Below are positions 7,915 to 17,369 of a DNA stretch of 64,000 nucleotides, one piece after another. The notes beneath the pieces were generated by a model. It saw nothing but the letters and a program-made list of their open reading frames with translations. It did no database searches and was not told the origin of the DNA. This DNA is from Leucobacter triazinivorans. Lineage in GTDB: Bacteria; Actinomycetota; Actinomycetes; Actinomycetales; Microbacteriaceae. The translations under genes were made by a program, and so were the position numbers. Positions within the stretch are counted from its first letter, which is position 1. Every line of letters starts with the position of its first letter. Location: positions 62,001-126,000 of the forward strand of contig NZ_CP035806.1 of NCBI RefSeq assembly GCF_004208635.1, written 5' to 3'.

Positions 7915-7933
7915 TAAGCGCAGGCTAGCCTTG
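7915..7933 (+). promoter_or_regulatory. DtxR/IdeR iron-box-like site upstream of dps
   Basis: The core AGGCTAGCCT (7922-7931) is a perfect 10-base palindrome. Placed on the actinobacterial iron-box consensus TTAGGTTAGGCTAACCTAA, I count about 13 of 19 positions matching, with the right half much better than the left. It lies about 70 bases before the dps start, which is a sensible place for an iron-dependent regulator of an iron-storage gene. Confidence 0.4.
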
Positions 7934-8002
7934 CTTGCGGTTCGTGAGAATCGGCGTACGGTTGAAGATATCAGTTCACGTACACGAAAGGGGTTCCACT
8001 CG

Positions 8003-8491
8003 ATGGCTACCAAGCAGATTACCGTTCCCGCGGCCCAGGGCGACCTGCATCGCCCCACGGGTGTGGCGCAGTACCTGAGCCCGGTCGTGCACGACCTCGT
8101 CGCGCTGGCCGTCAACGGCAAGCAGGCCCACTGGCACGTGCGCGGAGAGAACTTCATGGGTGTGCACGAGTTCCTCGACGAGGTCGTCACGCACGCCCAG
8201 GACGGGGCCGACGAGGTCGCCGAGCGGATCGTGGCTCTCGGGCTGCCGGTCGACGCACGCATCGGGACCGTTGCGGCGCGCACCACGACACCCGAGCTCA
8301 GCGACGGCTTCCAGCAGTCCGACGTGACCGTCCGCGAGATCGTCGCGCAGCTCGACGCCACGCTCGAGACCGTCTACGCGGCGGTGAAGGGGCTCGACGA
8401 CGTCGACCTCGTCAGCCAGGACATCGTGATCGCGCTCGCGCAGCAGCTGGATAAGGACCGCTGGTTCCTCTTCTCCCACTACGCGGAGTAG
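8003..8491 (+). CDS. dps: Dps family DNA-binding ferritin-like protein
   Basis: A 162-residue protein of the starvation-induced miniferritin family, which forms 12-subunit shells that oxidise and store iron and protect DNA. The ferroxidase motif is clear: NGKQAHWHVRGENFMGVHEF with His43 and His55, followed by the acidic stretch EFLDEVVTHAQDGADEVAERI that supplies the remaining inter-subunit ligands. The C-terminus ends FLFSHYAE without a lysine-rich DNA-binding tail. ATG at 8003 follows AAAGGGG. An iron-box-like palindrome lies upstream. It is convergent with the amidotransferase gene across a long hairpin terminator. Confidence 0.94.
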   Translation: MATKQITVPAAQGDLHRPTGVAQYLSPVVHDLVALAVNGKQAHWHVRGENFMGVHEFLDEVVTHAQDGADEVAERIVALGLPVDARIGTVAARTTTPELSDGFQQSDVTVREIVAQLDATLETVYAAVKGLDDVDLVSQDIVIALAQQLDKDRWFLFSHYAE

Positions 8492-8535
8492 TCTTCGGTC
8501 TGCTCCTGCGCGGCCTGCCACCAGTGCGAAGTCGC

Positions 8536-8589
8536 GATCGGCGCGGGCGCGAGTCACCCGGAGTACGGGGGACCACGCCCGCGCCGATC
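8536..8589. terminator. Bidirectional terminator between dps and the amidotransferase gene
   Basis: A perfect 14-base inverted repeat (8536-8549 and 8576-8589, arm GATCGGCGCGGGCG) encloses a 26-base loop and is followed by TGTTT. It lies between two converging genes, so it can serve both. Confidence 0.75.
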
Positions 8590-8593
8590 TGTT

Positions 8594-9382
8594 TCAGGCG
8601 GCGGAGAGCGCGTCGTCGAAGGGTGCCGGTGCGAGTGGCGCCGGGGACCGAGAATCGACATACTCCTCGATGAAGCGGCCGAGCACCATATGCGAGGCGC
8701 GCACGTCGGCGCGCTCGACGCGAGCGATGATCGCGTCGACCTCGGCGGGATCGAAGTACCCGTGATCCGCGTACGCGCGCACGCGGGAGCTGAACGACGC
8801 GGTGTCGAGCTCGGGGTGGAACTGCGTGGCGTAGACGTTGCGCCCCACGCGGAACGCCTGGACCGGACAGCTGGGTGAGCTCGCGAGCACGATGATGCTC
8901 GACGGCACCTCGGCGATCGCCTCCTTGTGACCGACGAAGGCGTCGAACTCGGCCGGCAGCTGGGCGAACAGCGGATCCTCGATCCCGGCCGGCGTGAGCC
9001 GAATGCGGACCGCCTGCGAGGTCTCGCCGTAGGTGCGATCCACCCGAGCACCCTGGTGCGCGCCGATCGTGCCGATGCCGTAGCACACGCCCAGGAACGG
9101 GAAGTCGTGCCGCACCACCTCGTCGAGCAGCCGAGCGAGCTCGCTCTCGACGCGCAGTTCGGTGGCGGACTTGCGCTCGGCCGGCTCGCTCACCGTGAAG
9201 GGGCTGCCGGCGAGGATGATCCCCGAGTAGCGTGCGAAGTCGATCGCTCCGAGCGGCCCGCGATCGATGCGGCGCCACTCGAGCTCCTCGGGGAGGAGAC
9301 CCGTGAGTCGGCAGTACGCGGCGTGCTCATCGGCAGCCTCGACGTCCTCTCCGCGGGTCGTGATGAGCAGGAACGGCTTCAT
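8594..9382 (-). CDS. Class I glutamine amidotransferase domain protein
   Basis: A 262-residue single-domain protein of the GMP-synthase-like amidotransferase group. The nucleophile elbow FLGVCYGIG carries Cys100, and YATQFHPELD carries His189 and Glu191, completing the triad. These stand-alone domains hydrolyse glutamine or gamma-glutamyl compounds, or pass ammonia to a partner; no synthetase partner is adjacent. TACGGT lies seven bases before the ATG at 9382 (9390-9395 on the minus strand) and there is no ribosome site, so a leaderless mRNA is likely. Substrate cannot be read from the sequence. Confidence 0.88.
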   Translation of the reverse strand: MKPFLLITTRGEDVEAADEHAAYCRLTGLLPEELEWRRIDRGPLGAIDFARYSGIILAGSPFTVSEPAERKSATELRVESELARLLDEVVRHDFPFLGVCYGIGTIGAHQGARVDRTYGETSQAVRIRLTPAGIEDPLFAQLPAEFDAFVGHKEAIAEVPSSIIVLASSPSCPVQAFRVGRNVYATQFHPELDTASFSSRVRAYADHGYFDPAEVDAIIARVERADVRASHMVLGRFIEEYVDSRSPAPLAPAPFDDALSAA

Positions 9383-9465
9383 GGGATCTACCGTACCTCC
9401 GTGCAGCCGTTCCCGTGCCCGGGTATCGAAGTATGACGCCGATCGCGCCGGAGCACGACGGGCGC

Positions 9466-10701
9466 CTAGACCGAGCGAATCGCGACGACGGCGTTATGGC
9501 CCCCGAAGCCGAAGGAGTTGGAGATGGCCAGCTGCGGGCCATCGCCGAGGGGCTGCGCCTCGGTCGAGACGGCGAGCGGGATCTCGGGATCCTGCTCGGC
9601 GAGATTGATCGTGGGCGGCGCGAGCCGATGCTGCACGGCCAGCACCGCGAACACGGCCTCCAACGCGCCGGTTCCGCCGAGCAGGTGCCCCGTGGACGCC
9701 TTGGTGGCCGAGACCGGGATCTCGCGCACCCGGTCGCCGAAGACGCGGTGCAGCGCCGTGTACTCGGCGATGTCGCCGACAGGCGTCGAGGTGGCGTGCG
9801 CGTTGATGTGGGTGACCTCGTCCGGCGTGGCGCCGGCGGCCTCGAGCGCGAGCCGCACGGCGCGGCTCGCGCCCTTGCCCTCCGGCTCGGGCGCCGTGAT
9901 GTGGTAGGAGTCAGCAGTGACGCCGCCGCCCGCGATCTCGGCGTAGATCTTCGCGCCGCGCGCGAGCGCGTGCTCCTCCGTCTCGAGCACGAGCGCCGCG
10001 GCGCCCTCGCCCATGACGAAGCCGTCTCGCGCCGTATCGTAGGGCCGCGAGGCGTTGGCCGGGTCGTCGTTGCGCTTCGAGAGCGCCTGCATCGACGAGA
10101 AGGCGGCGAGCGTGATGGGGTGGATGGTCGATTCCGAACCGCCGGCCACGACGACATCGGCGAGACCCGCCTGGAGATGCTCGTAGGCGTTGACGAGCGA
10201 CTCGGTGCTCGACGCGCAGGCCGAGGCTACCGTGCGCGCGTATGCGCGCGCCTCGAAGTGCATGGACACCGCTGCGGCGGGCGCGTTCGGCATGAGCATG
10301 GGAACCGTGAGCGGCATGACGCGCCTCGGCCCCTTCTCGCGCAGCGTGTCCCACGCGTCGAGCAGCGACCAGAGGCCACCGATGCCCGTGGCCCAGTCGA
10401 CCCCGAGACGCTCCGAGTCGACGTCGGGGCTGCCCGCGTCGGCGAACGCCTCCTGGGCCGCGATGAGGGCGAACTGGCTCGACGGGTCGAGCCGCTTGGC
10501 GACCGGACGTTCCAGCACCTCGGACGGGCGCACCTTCGCCTCGGCGGCGAAGCGCACCGGAAGGTCGTACTGCTCGACCCACTCGTAGTCGAGGGCCCGG
10601 GCTCCGGACTCGCCCCGCAGGAGGGCGTCCCAGCTCTCGGGGGCGGTGCCGCCGATTGGAGAGGACGCGCCGATACCGGTGACGACAATCTTCTTGGTCA
10701 T
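9466..10701 (-). CDS. fabF: 3-oxoacyl-[acyl-carrier-protein] synthase II
   Basis: A 411-residue condensing enzyme that elongates fatty acyl-ACP with malonyl-ACP. The catalytic set is complete: Cys162 in the nucleophile elbow (VASACASSTE), His302 (HINAHATSTPVGD) and His339 (KASTGHLLGGTG) with Lys334. The terminal GFGGHN glycine loop is present near residue 400. It is the last gene of fabD-fabH-acpP-fabF, 121 bases after acpP. Context and motifs together make this a housekeeping fatty acid synthase component rather than a polyketide enzyme. Confidence 0.97.
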   Translation of the reverse strand: MTKKIVVTGIGASSPIGGTAPESWDALLRGESGARALDYEWVEQYDLPVRFAAEAKVRPSEVLERPVAKRLDPSSQFALIAAQEAFADAGSPDVDSERLGVDWATGIGGLWSLLDAWDTLREKGPRRVMPLTVPMLMPNAPAAAVSMHFEARAYARTVASACASSTESLVNAYEHLQAGLADVVVAGGSESTIHPITLAAFSSMQALSKRNDDPANASRPYDTARDGFVMGEGAAALVLETEEHALARGAKIYAEIAGGGVTADSYHITAPEPEGKGASRAVRLALEAAGATPDEVTHINAHATSTPVGDIAEYTALHRVFGDRVREIPVSATKASTGHLLGGTGALEAVFAVLAVQHRLAPPTINLAEQDPEIPLAVSTEAQPLGDGPQLAISNSFGFGGHNAVVAIRSV

Positions 10702-10822
10702 GTGTGCTGGCTCCGCGTGATCGTGTGGAACGGGGGCGTTCCGGAGGCGCTCGACGCGCCGGGAAGTCTGAGGTGTGTGCGGCTGGGAGGCGGGAGCGTG
10801 TCCCGCCTCCCGATCGCAATGC

Positions 10823-11071
10823 CTAGGCCTGTGCCTTGACGATGAAGTCGACGGCGTCGCCGACGGTCTTGAGGTTCTTGACCTCTTCGTCCGGGATCTT
10901 GACGTCGAACTTCTCCTCGGCGTTGACGACGATGGTCATCATCGAGATCGAGTCGATGTCGAGATCATCGGTGAACGACTTGTCGAGGGCGACGACGTCG
11001 GCAGCGATCCCGGTCTCATCGTTGATGAGCTCCGCCAGACCGGCGAGGACTTCTTCGTTGCTGAATGCCAT
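10823..11071 (-). CDS. acpP: Acyl carrier protein
   Basis: An 82-residue acidic four-helix carrier protein. Ser41 in LDIDSISMM is the phosphopantetheine attachment site; actinobacterial ACPs often have DIDSIS in place of the usual DSLD. It carries the growing acyl chain between FabH, FabF and the reductases. The gene lies between fabH (86 bases upstream) and fabF, in the standard actinobacterial order. ATG at 11071 follows a GGAGAAA ribosome site. Confidence 0.97.
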   Translation of the reverse strand: MAFSNEEVLAGLAELINDETGIAADVVALDKSFTDDLDIDSISMMTIVVNAEEKFDVKIPDEEVKNLKTVGDAVDFIVKAQA

Positions 11072-11157
11072 AGTGTGTTTTCTCCTTGATATGGGGTGTG
11101 GTCTAGAAGTTTACGTGCGGGATCGGCCGGGCCGCGTCCGACGCGCGAGCGCGCGGC

Positions 11158-12162
11158 TCAGGGGATCTCGACGACCTGGGCGCCGTACACGAGGCCCGCG
11201 CCGAATCCGATGGTGAGTGCGAGGCCGCCGGAGAGGTCGGGGTGCTCGGCGCGCAGCGCGTGCATGGCGAGCGGCACGGACGCCGCCGAGGTGTTCCCCT
11301 GCATCTCGATGTCCCGTGCGACGACGACGCTCTCCGGCAGCTTGAGCTGCTTCGCGAACTCGTCGACGATGCGCATGTTGGCCTGGTGGGGGATGAACGC
11401 GGCCAGATCGCCGGGTGCGATGCCGGAGAGCTCGAGGGTGCGACGCGCGACCTTCGCCATCTCCCAGACCGCCCAGCGGAACACCGTCTGTCCGTCCTGC
11501 CGCAGGGTGGGCCAGGGGACCTCGCCGGGGTTGTTGCGGTACTCCTCGAACGTGGAGGTCATGCGGATCGCATCCCACTTCTCGCCGTCGGATCCCCACA
11601 CCGTCGGCCCGATCCCGGGGTGGTCGCTCGCCCCCACGATCACGGCGCCGGCCCCGTCCCCGAGCAGGAAGGAGATGCTGCGATCCGTCGGATCGACGAT
11701 GTCCGAGAGCTTCTCCGCTCCGATGACCAGCACGTTCGTGCAGGTGCCTGCGCGCACGAGCGCGTCGGCCTGCGCGACGCCGTAGACGTATCCGGCGCAC
11801 GCCGCGGAGATGTCGAAGGCGGCCGCCGGGGTGAGCCCGAGACGGTGAGCCGCGAGGGAGGCCATCGAGGGCGTCAGCGCGACGTTCGAGATGGTCGAGA
11901 TGATGATCCCGTCGATGTCGCCGCGGTCGAGTCCGGACTCGGCGATCGCCTCCTCGCCGGCGGCGACTGCGAGGTCGACGGCCCCGACGGCGGCGCTCGC
12001 ACGGCGGCGCTGCACGATGCCGGTGCGCTGACGGATCCACTCGTCGGAGGAGTCGATCGGGCCCACCAGATCGTCATTGGGCACGTCGAGGTCGCCGCGA
12101 GCGGCTCCGAGGGAGAGGATCCGCGTGTGCGCGGGACCCGTCGGCTGCACGAGTGATGCCAT
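11158..12162 (-). CDS. fabH: 3-oxoacyl-[acyl-carrier-protein] synthase III
   Basis: A 334-residue ketosynthase that starts fatty acid chains by joining acyl-CoA to malonyl-ACP. The triad is Cys122 (ISAACAGYVYG), His259 (IPHQANMRI) and Asn290 (MQGNTSAAS); LLGDGAGAV and the C-terminal IGFGAGLVYGAQ are also typical. ATG at 12162 is preceded by AAAGGA. It lies 35 bases after fabD. In actinobacteria this enzyme sets the branched or straight chain type, which cannot be judged here. Confidence 0.97.
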   Translation of the reverse strand: MASLVQPTGPAHTRILSLGAARGDLDVPNDDLVGPIDSSDEWIRQRTGIVQRRRASAAVGAVDLAVAAGEEAIAESGLDRGDIDGIIISTISNVALTPSMASLAAHRLGLTPAAAFDISAACAGYVYGVAQADALVRAGTCTNVLVIGAEKLSDIVDPTDRSISFLLGDGAGAVIVGASDHPGIGPTVWGSDGEKWDAIRMTSTFEEYRNNPGEVPWPTLRQDGQTVFRWAVWEMAKVARRTLELSGIAPGDLAAFIPHQANMRIVDEFAKQLKLPESVVVARDIEMQGNTSAASVPLAMHALRAEHPDLSGGLALTIGFGAGLVYGAQVVEIP

Positions 12163-12197
12163 GGGCAGGAGTCCTTTCGTGAGACAGGGGTGCCGGT

Positions 12198-13115
12198 CTA
12201 GGCGGCTTCGGCGACGAGCGCGACCGCCGCGTCGAGGTCTGCGGGGGAGGTGATGGCGACGCTCGGCACGCCCTTGAGCGCGCGCTTCGCGATGCCGGTG
12301 AGTGCACCACCCGGCGCGAGTTCGACGAGTCCGGTGATCCCGGCCTCCTGGAAGCTCTCCATGCACGCGTCCCACCGCACCGGGTTCGCGACCTGCGACA
12401 CGAGCAGCTCGACGAAGCGAGCGCCGTCGGTGACTCGCGACCCGTCGGCGTTGGTCCAGAGGGGGTGCTTCGGATCGGCGGGTGTCACGCCCTCCGCGGC
12501 CTCGCGCAGGGCGGAGATCGCGCCCGCCATGTACTCGGTGTGGAACGCGCCCGCGACCTGCAGCCGGATCACGCGAGCGCCTCGCGGAGCGTCCTCGGCC
12601 AGCGCGGCCAGCGCCTCCACCGAGCCCGCGGCGACGATCTGACCGCCGCCGTTGCGGTTCGCGGGGGTGAGCCCGTGGGCGGCGATCCTGTCGAGCACGT
12701 CGGCCTCGACGCCGCCCACCACGGCGGCCATGCCGGTGTCGGCCTCTGCCGCGGCGCGGGCCATGGCCCGCCCGCGCACGCCCACCAGTCGCAGCGCGTC
12801 GCTCTCGGAGAGGATGCCGACGGCCGCCGCGGCAGCGAACTCGCCGACGGAGTGGCCGGCGACACCGGCGTCCCCGAGTGCCGTGCGCGCGGAGAGCTCG
12901 CGCCACGCCAACAGGCTGGCTGCGACGATGAGGGGCTGAGCGACGGCCGTGTCACGGATGGTATCGGCGTCGCTCTCGGTGCCGTGCTGCACCAGGTCCA
13001 CGCCGGCCCGCTCCGAGGCCTCGCCGAGGAAGTCCCGAGCGCCGGGGAGCTCGAGCCACTCGTTCAGGAATCCGGGGGTCTGTGAGCCCTGTCCAGGGCA
13101 TGCGATGACAATCAC
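12198..13115 (-). CDS. fabD: [Acyl-carrier-protein] S-malonyltransferase
   Basis: A 305-residue enzyme that loads malonate from CoA onto ACP. It begins VIVIACPGQGSQTPGFL; the GHSVGEFAAAA elbow holds the catalytic serine, and the GAFHTEYM segment the catalytic histidine. I chose GTG at 13115 because family members begin right at this strand. ATG at 13166 is in frame with a GGAG nearby and would add 17 residues, so the start is not settled. It is the first gene of the fab operon and follows the FasR-like regulator after a 119-base gap. Confidence 0.94.
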   Translation of the reverse strand: MIVIACPGQGSQTPGFLNEWLELPGARDFLGEASERAGVDLVQHGTESDADTIRDTAVAQPLIVAASLLAWRELSARTALGDAGVAGHSVGEFAAAAAVGILSESDALRLVGVRGRAMARAAAEADTGMAAVVGGVEADVLDRIAAHGLTPANRNGGGQIVAAGSVEALAALAEDAPRGARVIRLQVAGAFHTEYMAGAISALREAAEGVTPADPKHPLWTNADGSRVTDGARFVELLVSQVANPVRWDACMESFQEAGITGLVELAPGGALTGIAKRALKGVPSVAITSPADLDAAVALVAEAA

Positions 13116-13163
13116 GTGTTCAAGTTTCTCAGATCGGGGCGCGGGGTCCTGCATATTCTCCAT

Positions 13164-13181
13164 CATGTTCTCCGGAAAATG
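13164..13181. promoter_or_regulatory. Imperfect inverted repeat upstream of fabD
   Basis: CATGTTCTCCGGAAAATG is an imperfect dyad centred on TCCGGA. Beside it, GGAGAACATGAT and GGAGAATATGCA (minus strand, 13153-13174) form a 12-base tandem repeat. It sits in the fabD promoter gap, just below the gene for a FasR-like protein, so it is a candidate binding site for that activator. It also overlaps the alternative fabD start at 13166. Confidence 0.35.
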
Positions 13182-13234
13182 TTGTCAGAATCCGCAGCGC
13201 ATGTCGGTGGGATTCCCGTCGCCGGGCGGTGGGA

Positions 13235-14425
13235 TCAGCGCTGCTTGCCGCGTCTGCCCTGGTGCTGAGCGATCGATCCTGCGATGAGTGCGGACTGCAG
13301 GATCAGCGCCTCTCGTGCTCCCGTCGCGTTCCAGCCGATCACCTCGGACACCTTCTTCAGCCGGTAGCGCACCGTATTGGGATGCACGAACAGCTCGCGC
13401 GCGGTCGCCTCGAGCGATCGCCCGTTGTCCAGGTAGCACCAGAGGGTCTCGAGCAGCTCGCCGGAGTGCGCGGCGAGCGGTTCGTAGATCTGCTCGATGA
13501 GCGTGCGCCGAGCGAGGCCGTCGCCGGCGAGCGCGCGCTCCGGCAGCAGATCGTCGGCGAGCACGGGACGCGGCGCGTGACGCCAGGAACGCGCAACCGC
13601 AACGCCCGCGAGCGCCGCACGGGCGCTGCGCGAGGCGTCGACGAGGTTCTCCACGGCGGGACCGAGGACGAGCGGCCCGTCGGAGAATCCGTCTGCCAGC
13701 CGCTGCGCGATCTCCAGGAAGCCGAGCGGCTCGCTCGCGAGGGTCGGCTCCTTGGGCTGCGCCTCGACTCGGCCGAGCACGAGCACCAGTCGGGTGCCCT
13801 GCAGGCCGATGAGCACGTCGGCGCCCGCGTGCCTCGCGGTGCGGCGCAACTGGTCCACATCCACCGAGCGCTCGGCGGTGCCGACGAGCACCGCGGCCTC
13901 GCCCTCGCCGTGCCACCCGAGGGCCGCGATGCGACTGGGCAGCTCGTCATCGCTCTCGCCGGTGAGGATCGAGTCGACCACGAGCGCCTCGAGGCGGGCG
14001 TCCCAGAGCCCGCGAGCCTCCGCCGCGCGAGCGTACACGTCCGCTGCGGCGAATGCCACGTCGCGCGAGTAGTGCAGCACGGCCTCGCGCAGCGCCTCGC
14101 TGCGCGGGGTGACGCGTTCCTCGACCACGGAGACCACTACGCGGATCAGCTGCAGGGTCTCCTGCAGACTGATCGAGCGCAGCAGCTCGCGCGGCGCGGC
14201 GCTGAAGACGTCCGAGGCGATCCAGGGCGTGGAAGACGGATCCTCGTACCACTGGATGAACGATGCGATACCCGTCTGCGCGACGAGCCCGACGGCGGAG
14301 CGTCGGCTCGGCGGCATGTTGCCGTACCACGGCAGCGTGTCGTCGAGCCGCGTGATGATGCGGGTGGAGAGCTCGCCCGTGATGGTCTTCAACCAGGCGA
14401 GCTCCTGCTCTTTCGTGCGATCCAT
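13235..14425 (-). CDS. FasR-like transcriptional regulator (PucR/CdaR-type C-terminal HTH)
   Basis: A 396-residue regulator. The C-terminal helix-turn-helix is plain (about residues 345-375): LDNGRSLEATARELFVHPNT followed by VRYRLKKVSEVIG, the signature of PucR/CdaR proteins. The N-terminal 130 residues and the central GGDEF-like domain match the architecture of Streptomyces FasR, encoded upstream of fabD and needed for expression of the fabDHPF genes. Same strand and same order here support the same role. It follows aceE by 34 bases, so readthrough from aceE could link pyruvate oxidation to fatty acid synthesis. Confidence 0.88.
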   Translation of the reverse strand: MDRTKEQELAWLKTITGELSTRIITRLDDTLPWYGNMPPSRRSAVGLVAQTGIASFIQWYEDPSSTPWIASDVFSAAPRELLRSISLQETLQLIRVVVSVVEERVTPRSEALREAVLHYSRDVAFAAADVYARAAEARGLWDARLEALVVDSILTGESDDELPSRIAALGWHGEGEAAVLVGTAERSVDVDQLRRTARHAGADVLIGLQGTRLVLVLGRVEAQPKEPTLASEPLGFLEIAQRLADGFSDGPLVLGPAVENLVDASRSARAALAGVAVARSWRHAPRPVLADDLLPERALAGDGLARRTLIEQIYEPLAAHSGELLETLWCYLDNGRSLEATARELFVHPNTVRYRLKKVSEVIGWNATGAREALILQSALIAGSIAQHQGRRGKQR

Positions 14426-14459
14426 GACTATCGGTCCGCCGACGCCTCCGCCCCCGCCA

Positions 14460-17186
14460 TCAGGACTCCCCGCCCGCGCCGCCGGTCGTCCCGGCGCTCA
14501 CGTCGTCGAGCCGGTACTGCTCGGCCGCCCGCAGCGGCACCTCGGGGTCGATGCGGCCCTGGGCCGCGAGGCGCTGCAGCACCTTCACCACGACGGACTC
14601 GCGATCGATGCCGAAGTAGCGGCGTGCGGCGGCACGCGTGTCGGAGAAGCCGAAGCCGTCGGCCCCGAGCACCGAGTAGTCGCCGGGCACGTACGCCCGG
14701 ATCTGCTCGGGCACCATCGTCGCCCAATCGCTCACCGCGACGAAGGGGCCTTCGGTGCCCTGCAGCTTCTCCGTGAGGTAGGGCACCCGGGGCGCCTCCT
14801 GCGCGTGGCGGAAGTTGTGCTGATCGGCAGCGACGCCGTCGCGCTGCAGCTCGTTCCAGCTCGTCACGCTCCACACGTCGGCGGCGACGTCCCAGTCGCG
14901 CGCCAGCAGCTCCTGCGCCTCGATGGCCCAGGGCACCGCGACGCCGGAGGCCAGGATCTGGGCGCGGTGCGTGCCCGCGCCGGCCTCGCTCACGCGGTGG
15001 ATGCCGCGCACGATGCCTTCGACGTCGGTGCCCTCCGGCTCCGCGGGGTGCACGATCGGCTCGTTGTACACGGTGAGGTAGTACATGACGTTGGGATCCG
15101 GGTGCTCGCCGCCGTACATTCGCTCGATGCCGGCGCGCACGATGTGGCCGATCTCGTAGCCGTATGCGGGATCGTAGGAGATCACGGCCGGGTTGGTGGA
15201 GGCGAGCGCGAGCGAGTGGCCGTCGGCGTGCTGCAGGCCCTCGCCGGTGAGCGTGGTGCGCCCCGCGGTGGCGCCGATGATGAAGCCGCGAGCCATCTGG
15301 TCGCCCGCCGCCCAGAAGGCGTCGCCCGTGCGCTGGAACCCGAACATCGAGTAGAAGATGTAGATCGGGATCATCGGCTCGCCCTGCGTGGAGTACGAGG
15401 TGCCGACCGCGGTGAACGCGGCGGCCGCGCCGGCCTCGTTGATGCCGACGTGGAGCAGCACGCCCTGCGCGCTCTCCTTGTAGGCGAGCAGCAGCTCCCG
15501 ATCCACGGAGACGTAGTTCTGACCGTGCGGGTTGTAGATCTTCGACGTGGGGAAGTACGAGTCCATGCCGAAGGTGCGCGCCTCGTCGGGGATGATCGGC
15601 ACGAAGCGCGATCCGAAGCCCTTGTCGCGCATCAGGTCCTTCAGCATGCGCACGAACACCATGGTGGTCGCGGCCTCCTGCGTCCCGCTGCCCTTCGCCG
15701 CGATCGCGTAGCTCTTGGGCTCCGGCAGGGTGATCGCCGTGTGCGTGGAGCGCCGCTCGGGCAGGTACCCGCCGAGCGCGCGGCGGCGCTCGTGCATGTA
15801 CTGGATGGTCGGATCGTTCTCGCCCGGGTGGTAGTAGGGAGGGCGGTAGGGGTCGGCCTCGAGCTGCGCGTCCGACACGGGGATGTGCATCGTGTCGCGG
15901 AAGAGCTTGAGATCCTCGAGGGTCATCTTCTTCATCTGGTGGGTCGCGTTGCGGCCCTCGAAGTGCGGGCCGAGTCCGTAGCCCTTCACCGTCTTCGCCA
16001 GGATCACCGTCGGGCGGCCCTTGTGGGCGAGCGCCGCGGCGTACGCCGCGTACACCTTGCGATAGTCGTGCCCGCCGCGTCGCAGCTGCCAGATCTGATC
16101 GTCCGTGTATCCCTCGACCAGCCGGAGCGCGCGCTCATCCTTGCCGAAGAAGTGGTTGCGGATATAGGCGCCGTTCTCGGCCTTGTACGTCTGGTAGTCG
16201 CCGTCGGGCGTCGTGTTCATCACATTGAGCAGCGCCCCGTCGGTGTCGCGTTCGAGCAGGTCGTCCCACTCCCGGCCCCAGATCACCTTGATGACATTCC
16301 AGCCCGCGCCCCGGAAGAAGCTCTCGAGCTCCTGAATGATCTTGCCGTTGCCGCGCACGGGCCCGTCGAGACGCTGCAGGTTGCAGTTGATCACGAAGGT
16401 GAGGTTGTCCAGGCCCTCGTTCGCTGCGACCTGGAGCTGCCCGCGGCTCTCGACCTCATCCATCTCGCCGTCGCCGAGGAACGCCCAGACGTGCTGATCC
16501 GAGGCGTCGGCGATCCCGCGGTTGGTGAGGTACTTGTTGAACTGGGCCTGATAGATGGCGTTGATGGGGCCGATCCCCATGGAGACCGTCGGGAACTGCC
16601 AGAAGTCGGGCAGCAGGCGGGGGTGGGGGTAGCTGGGCAGACCGTTCGGGGCGTGCGACTTCTCCTGGCGGAAGCCGTCGAGCTGATTCTCGGTGAGCCG
16701 GCCCTCGAGGAAGGCGCGGGCGTAGACGCCGGGGGAGGCGTGCCCCTGCACGAAGATCTGGTCGCCGCCGCTCGGGTGGTCCTGGCCGCGGAAGAAGTGG
16801 TTGAACCCGACCTCGTACAGCGAGGCGGCCGAACCGTAGGTCGAGATGTGCCCGCCCACGCCGATGCCGGGTCGTTGCGCGCGGTGCACGGTCATGGCCG
16901 CGTTCCAGCGGATCCACGAGCGGTACTGGCGCTCGGTGTCGTGGTCGCCGGGAAAGTCGGGTTCGTCGCTCGAGGCGATCGTGTTCACGTAGTCGGTCGT
17001 GGGCACCTGCGGCACGTTCAAGTGGAGCTGACGCGAGCGGTCGAGCAGGCTCGTCATGATCTCGCGGCCGCGGCCCGCTCCCCGCTCCTCGACCACGGCG
17101 TCCAGGGATTCGCGCCACTCCGAGGTCTCCTGCGGATCCATGTCGTCGCTGTCCGGTGCGTACGGATCCTGCGTGTTCACAGCCAA
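14460..17186 (-). CDS. aceE: Pyruvate dehydrogenase E1 component, homodimeric type
   Basis: A 908-residue thiamine-diphosphate enzyme that decarboxylates pyruvate and transfers the acetyl group to lipoyl-E2. The cofactor motif runs from [14 protein letters not shown] to [16 protein letters not shown], and the long segments typical of single-chain AceE proteins follow ([35 protein letters not shown]). I favour TTG at 17186 because GGAG lies seven bases upstream; GTG at 17180, two codons later, is the alternative. Actinobacteria share the E2 subunit between complexes, and the matching sucB and lpdA lie at 42348-45495. A hairpin and a TGTGA-type near-palindrome lie upstream. Confidence 0.95.
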   Translation of the reverse strand: MAVNTQDPYAPDSDDMDPQETSEWRESLDAVVEERGAGRGREIMTSLLDRSRQLHLNVPQVPTTDYVNTIASSDEPDFPGDHDTERQYRSWIRWNAAMTVHRAQRPGIGVGGHISTYGSAASLYEVGFNHFFRGQDHPSGGDQIFVQGHASPGVYARAFLEGRLTENQLDGFRQEKSHAPNGLPSYPHPRLLPDFWQFPTVSMGIGPINAIYQAQFNKYLTNRGIADASDQHVWAFLGDGEMDEVESRGQLQVAANEGLDNLTFVINCNLQRLDGPVRGNGKIIQELESFFRGAGWNVIKVIWGREWDDLLERDTDGALLNVMNTTPDGDYQTYKAENGAYIRNHFFGKDERALRLVEGYTDDQIWQLRRGGHDYRKVYAAYAAALAHKGRPTVILAKTVKGYGLGPHFEGRNATHQMKKMTLEDLKLFRDTMHIPVSDAQLEADPYRPPYYHPGENDPTIQYMHERRRALGGYLPERRSTHTAITLPEPKSYAIAAKGSGTQEAATTMVFVRMLKDLMRDKGFGSRFVPIIPDEARTFGMDSYFPTSKIYNPHGQNYVSVDRELLLAYKESAQGVLLHVGINEAGAAAAFTAVGTSYSTQGEPMIPIYIFYSMFGFQRTGDAFWAAGDQMARGFIIGATAGRTTLTGEGLQHADGHSLALASTNPAVISYDPAYGYEIGHIVRAGIERMYGGEHPDPNVMYYLTVYNEPIVHPAEPEGTDVEGIVRGIHRVSEAGAGTHRAQILASGVAVPWAIEAQELLARDWDVAADVWSVTSWNELQRDGVAADQHNFRHAQEAPRVPYLTEKLQGTEGPFVAVSDWATMVPEQIRAYVPGDYSVLGADGFGFSDTRAAARRYFGIDRESVVVKVLQRLAAQGRIDPEVPLRAAEQYRLDDVSAGTTGGAGGES

Positions 17187-17312
17187 GATTGTGCTCCATT
17201 CACCATGGGGGTGTGCTGCCGCGGAGCGGGTTCCTGCGTCCGGGCGCAGCACGAGAGACTCCCGCGATGATTCGCGGGGGTACGTCCAGACTAGCGAATA
17301 TCCACCATGAAA

Positions 17313-17349
17313 CCCGCACATCCCTTGTGGGAGGTGTGATGTTCGCACA
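17313..17349. promoter_or_regulatory. Paired dyad symmetries upstream of aceE
   Basis: Two symmetric elements are adjacent. CCCGCACATCCCTTGTGGG (17313-17331) is an interrupted dyad, and TGTGATGTTCGCACA (17335-17349) resembles a CRP/GlxR site with one base too few in the centre. They lie between the GlxA-type gene end and the aceE start, so they could be a terminator for the former or a control region for the latter. Confidence 0.35.
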
Positions 17350-17369
17350 AGCCGAGGCCTCGGTCGGCG

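Noticed and set aside
14109..17270. A 1053-codon plus-strand frame opposite aceE
   Set aside because: Long shadow frames are expected in high-GC DNA opposite real genes; aceE has the thiamine cofactor motif and full-length similarity.
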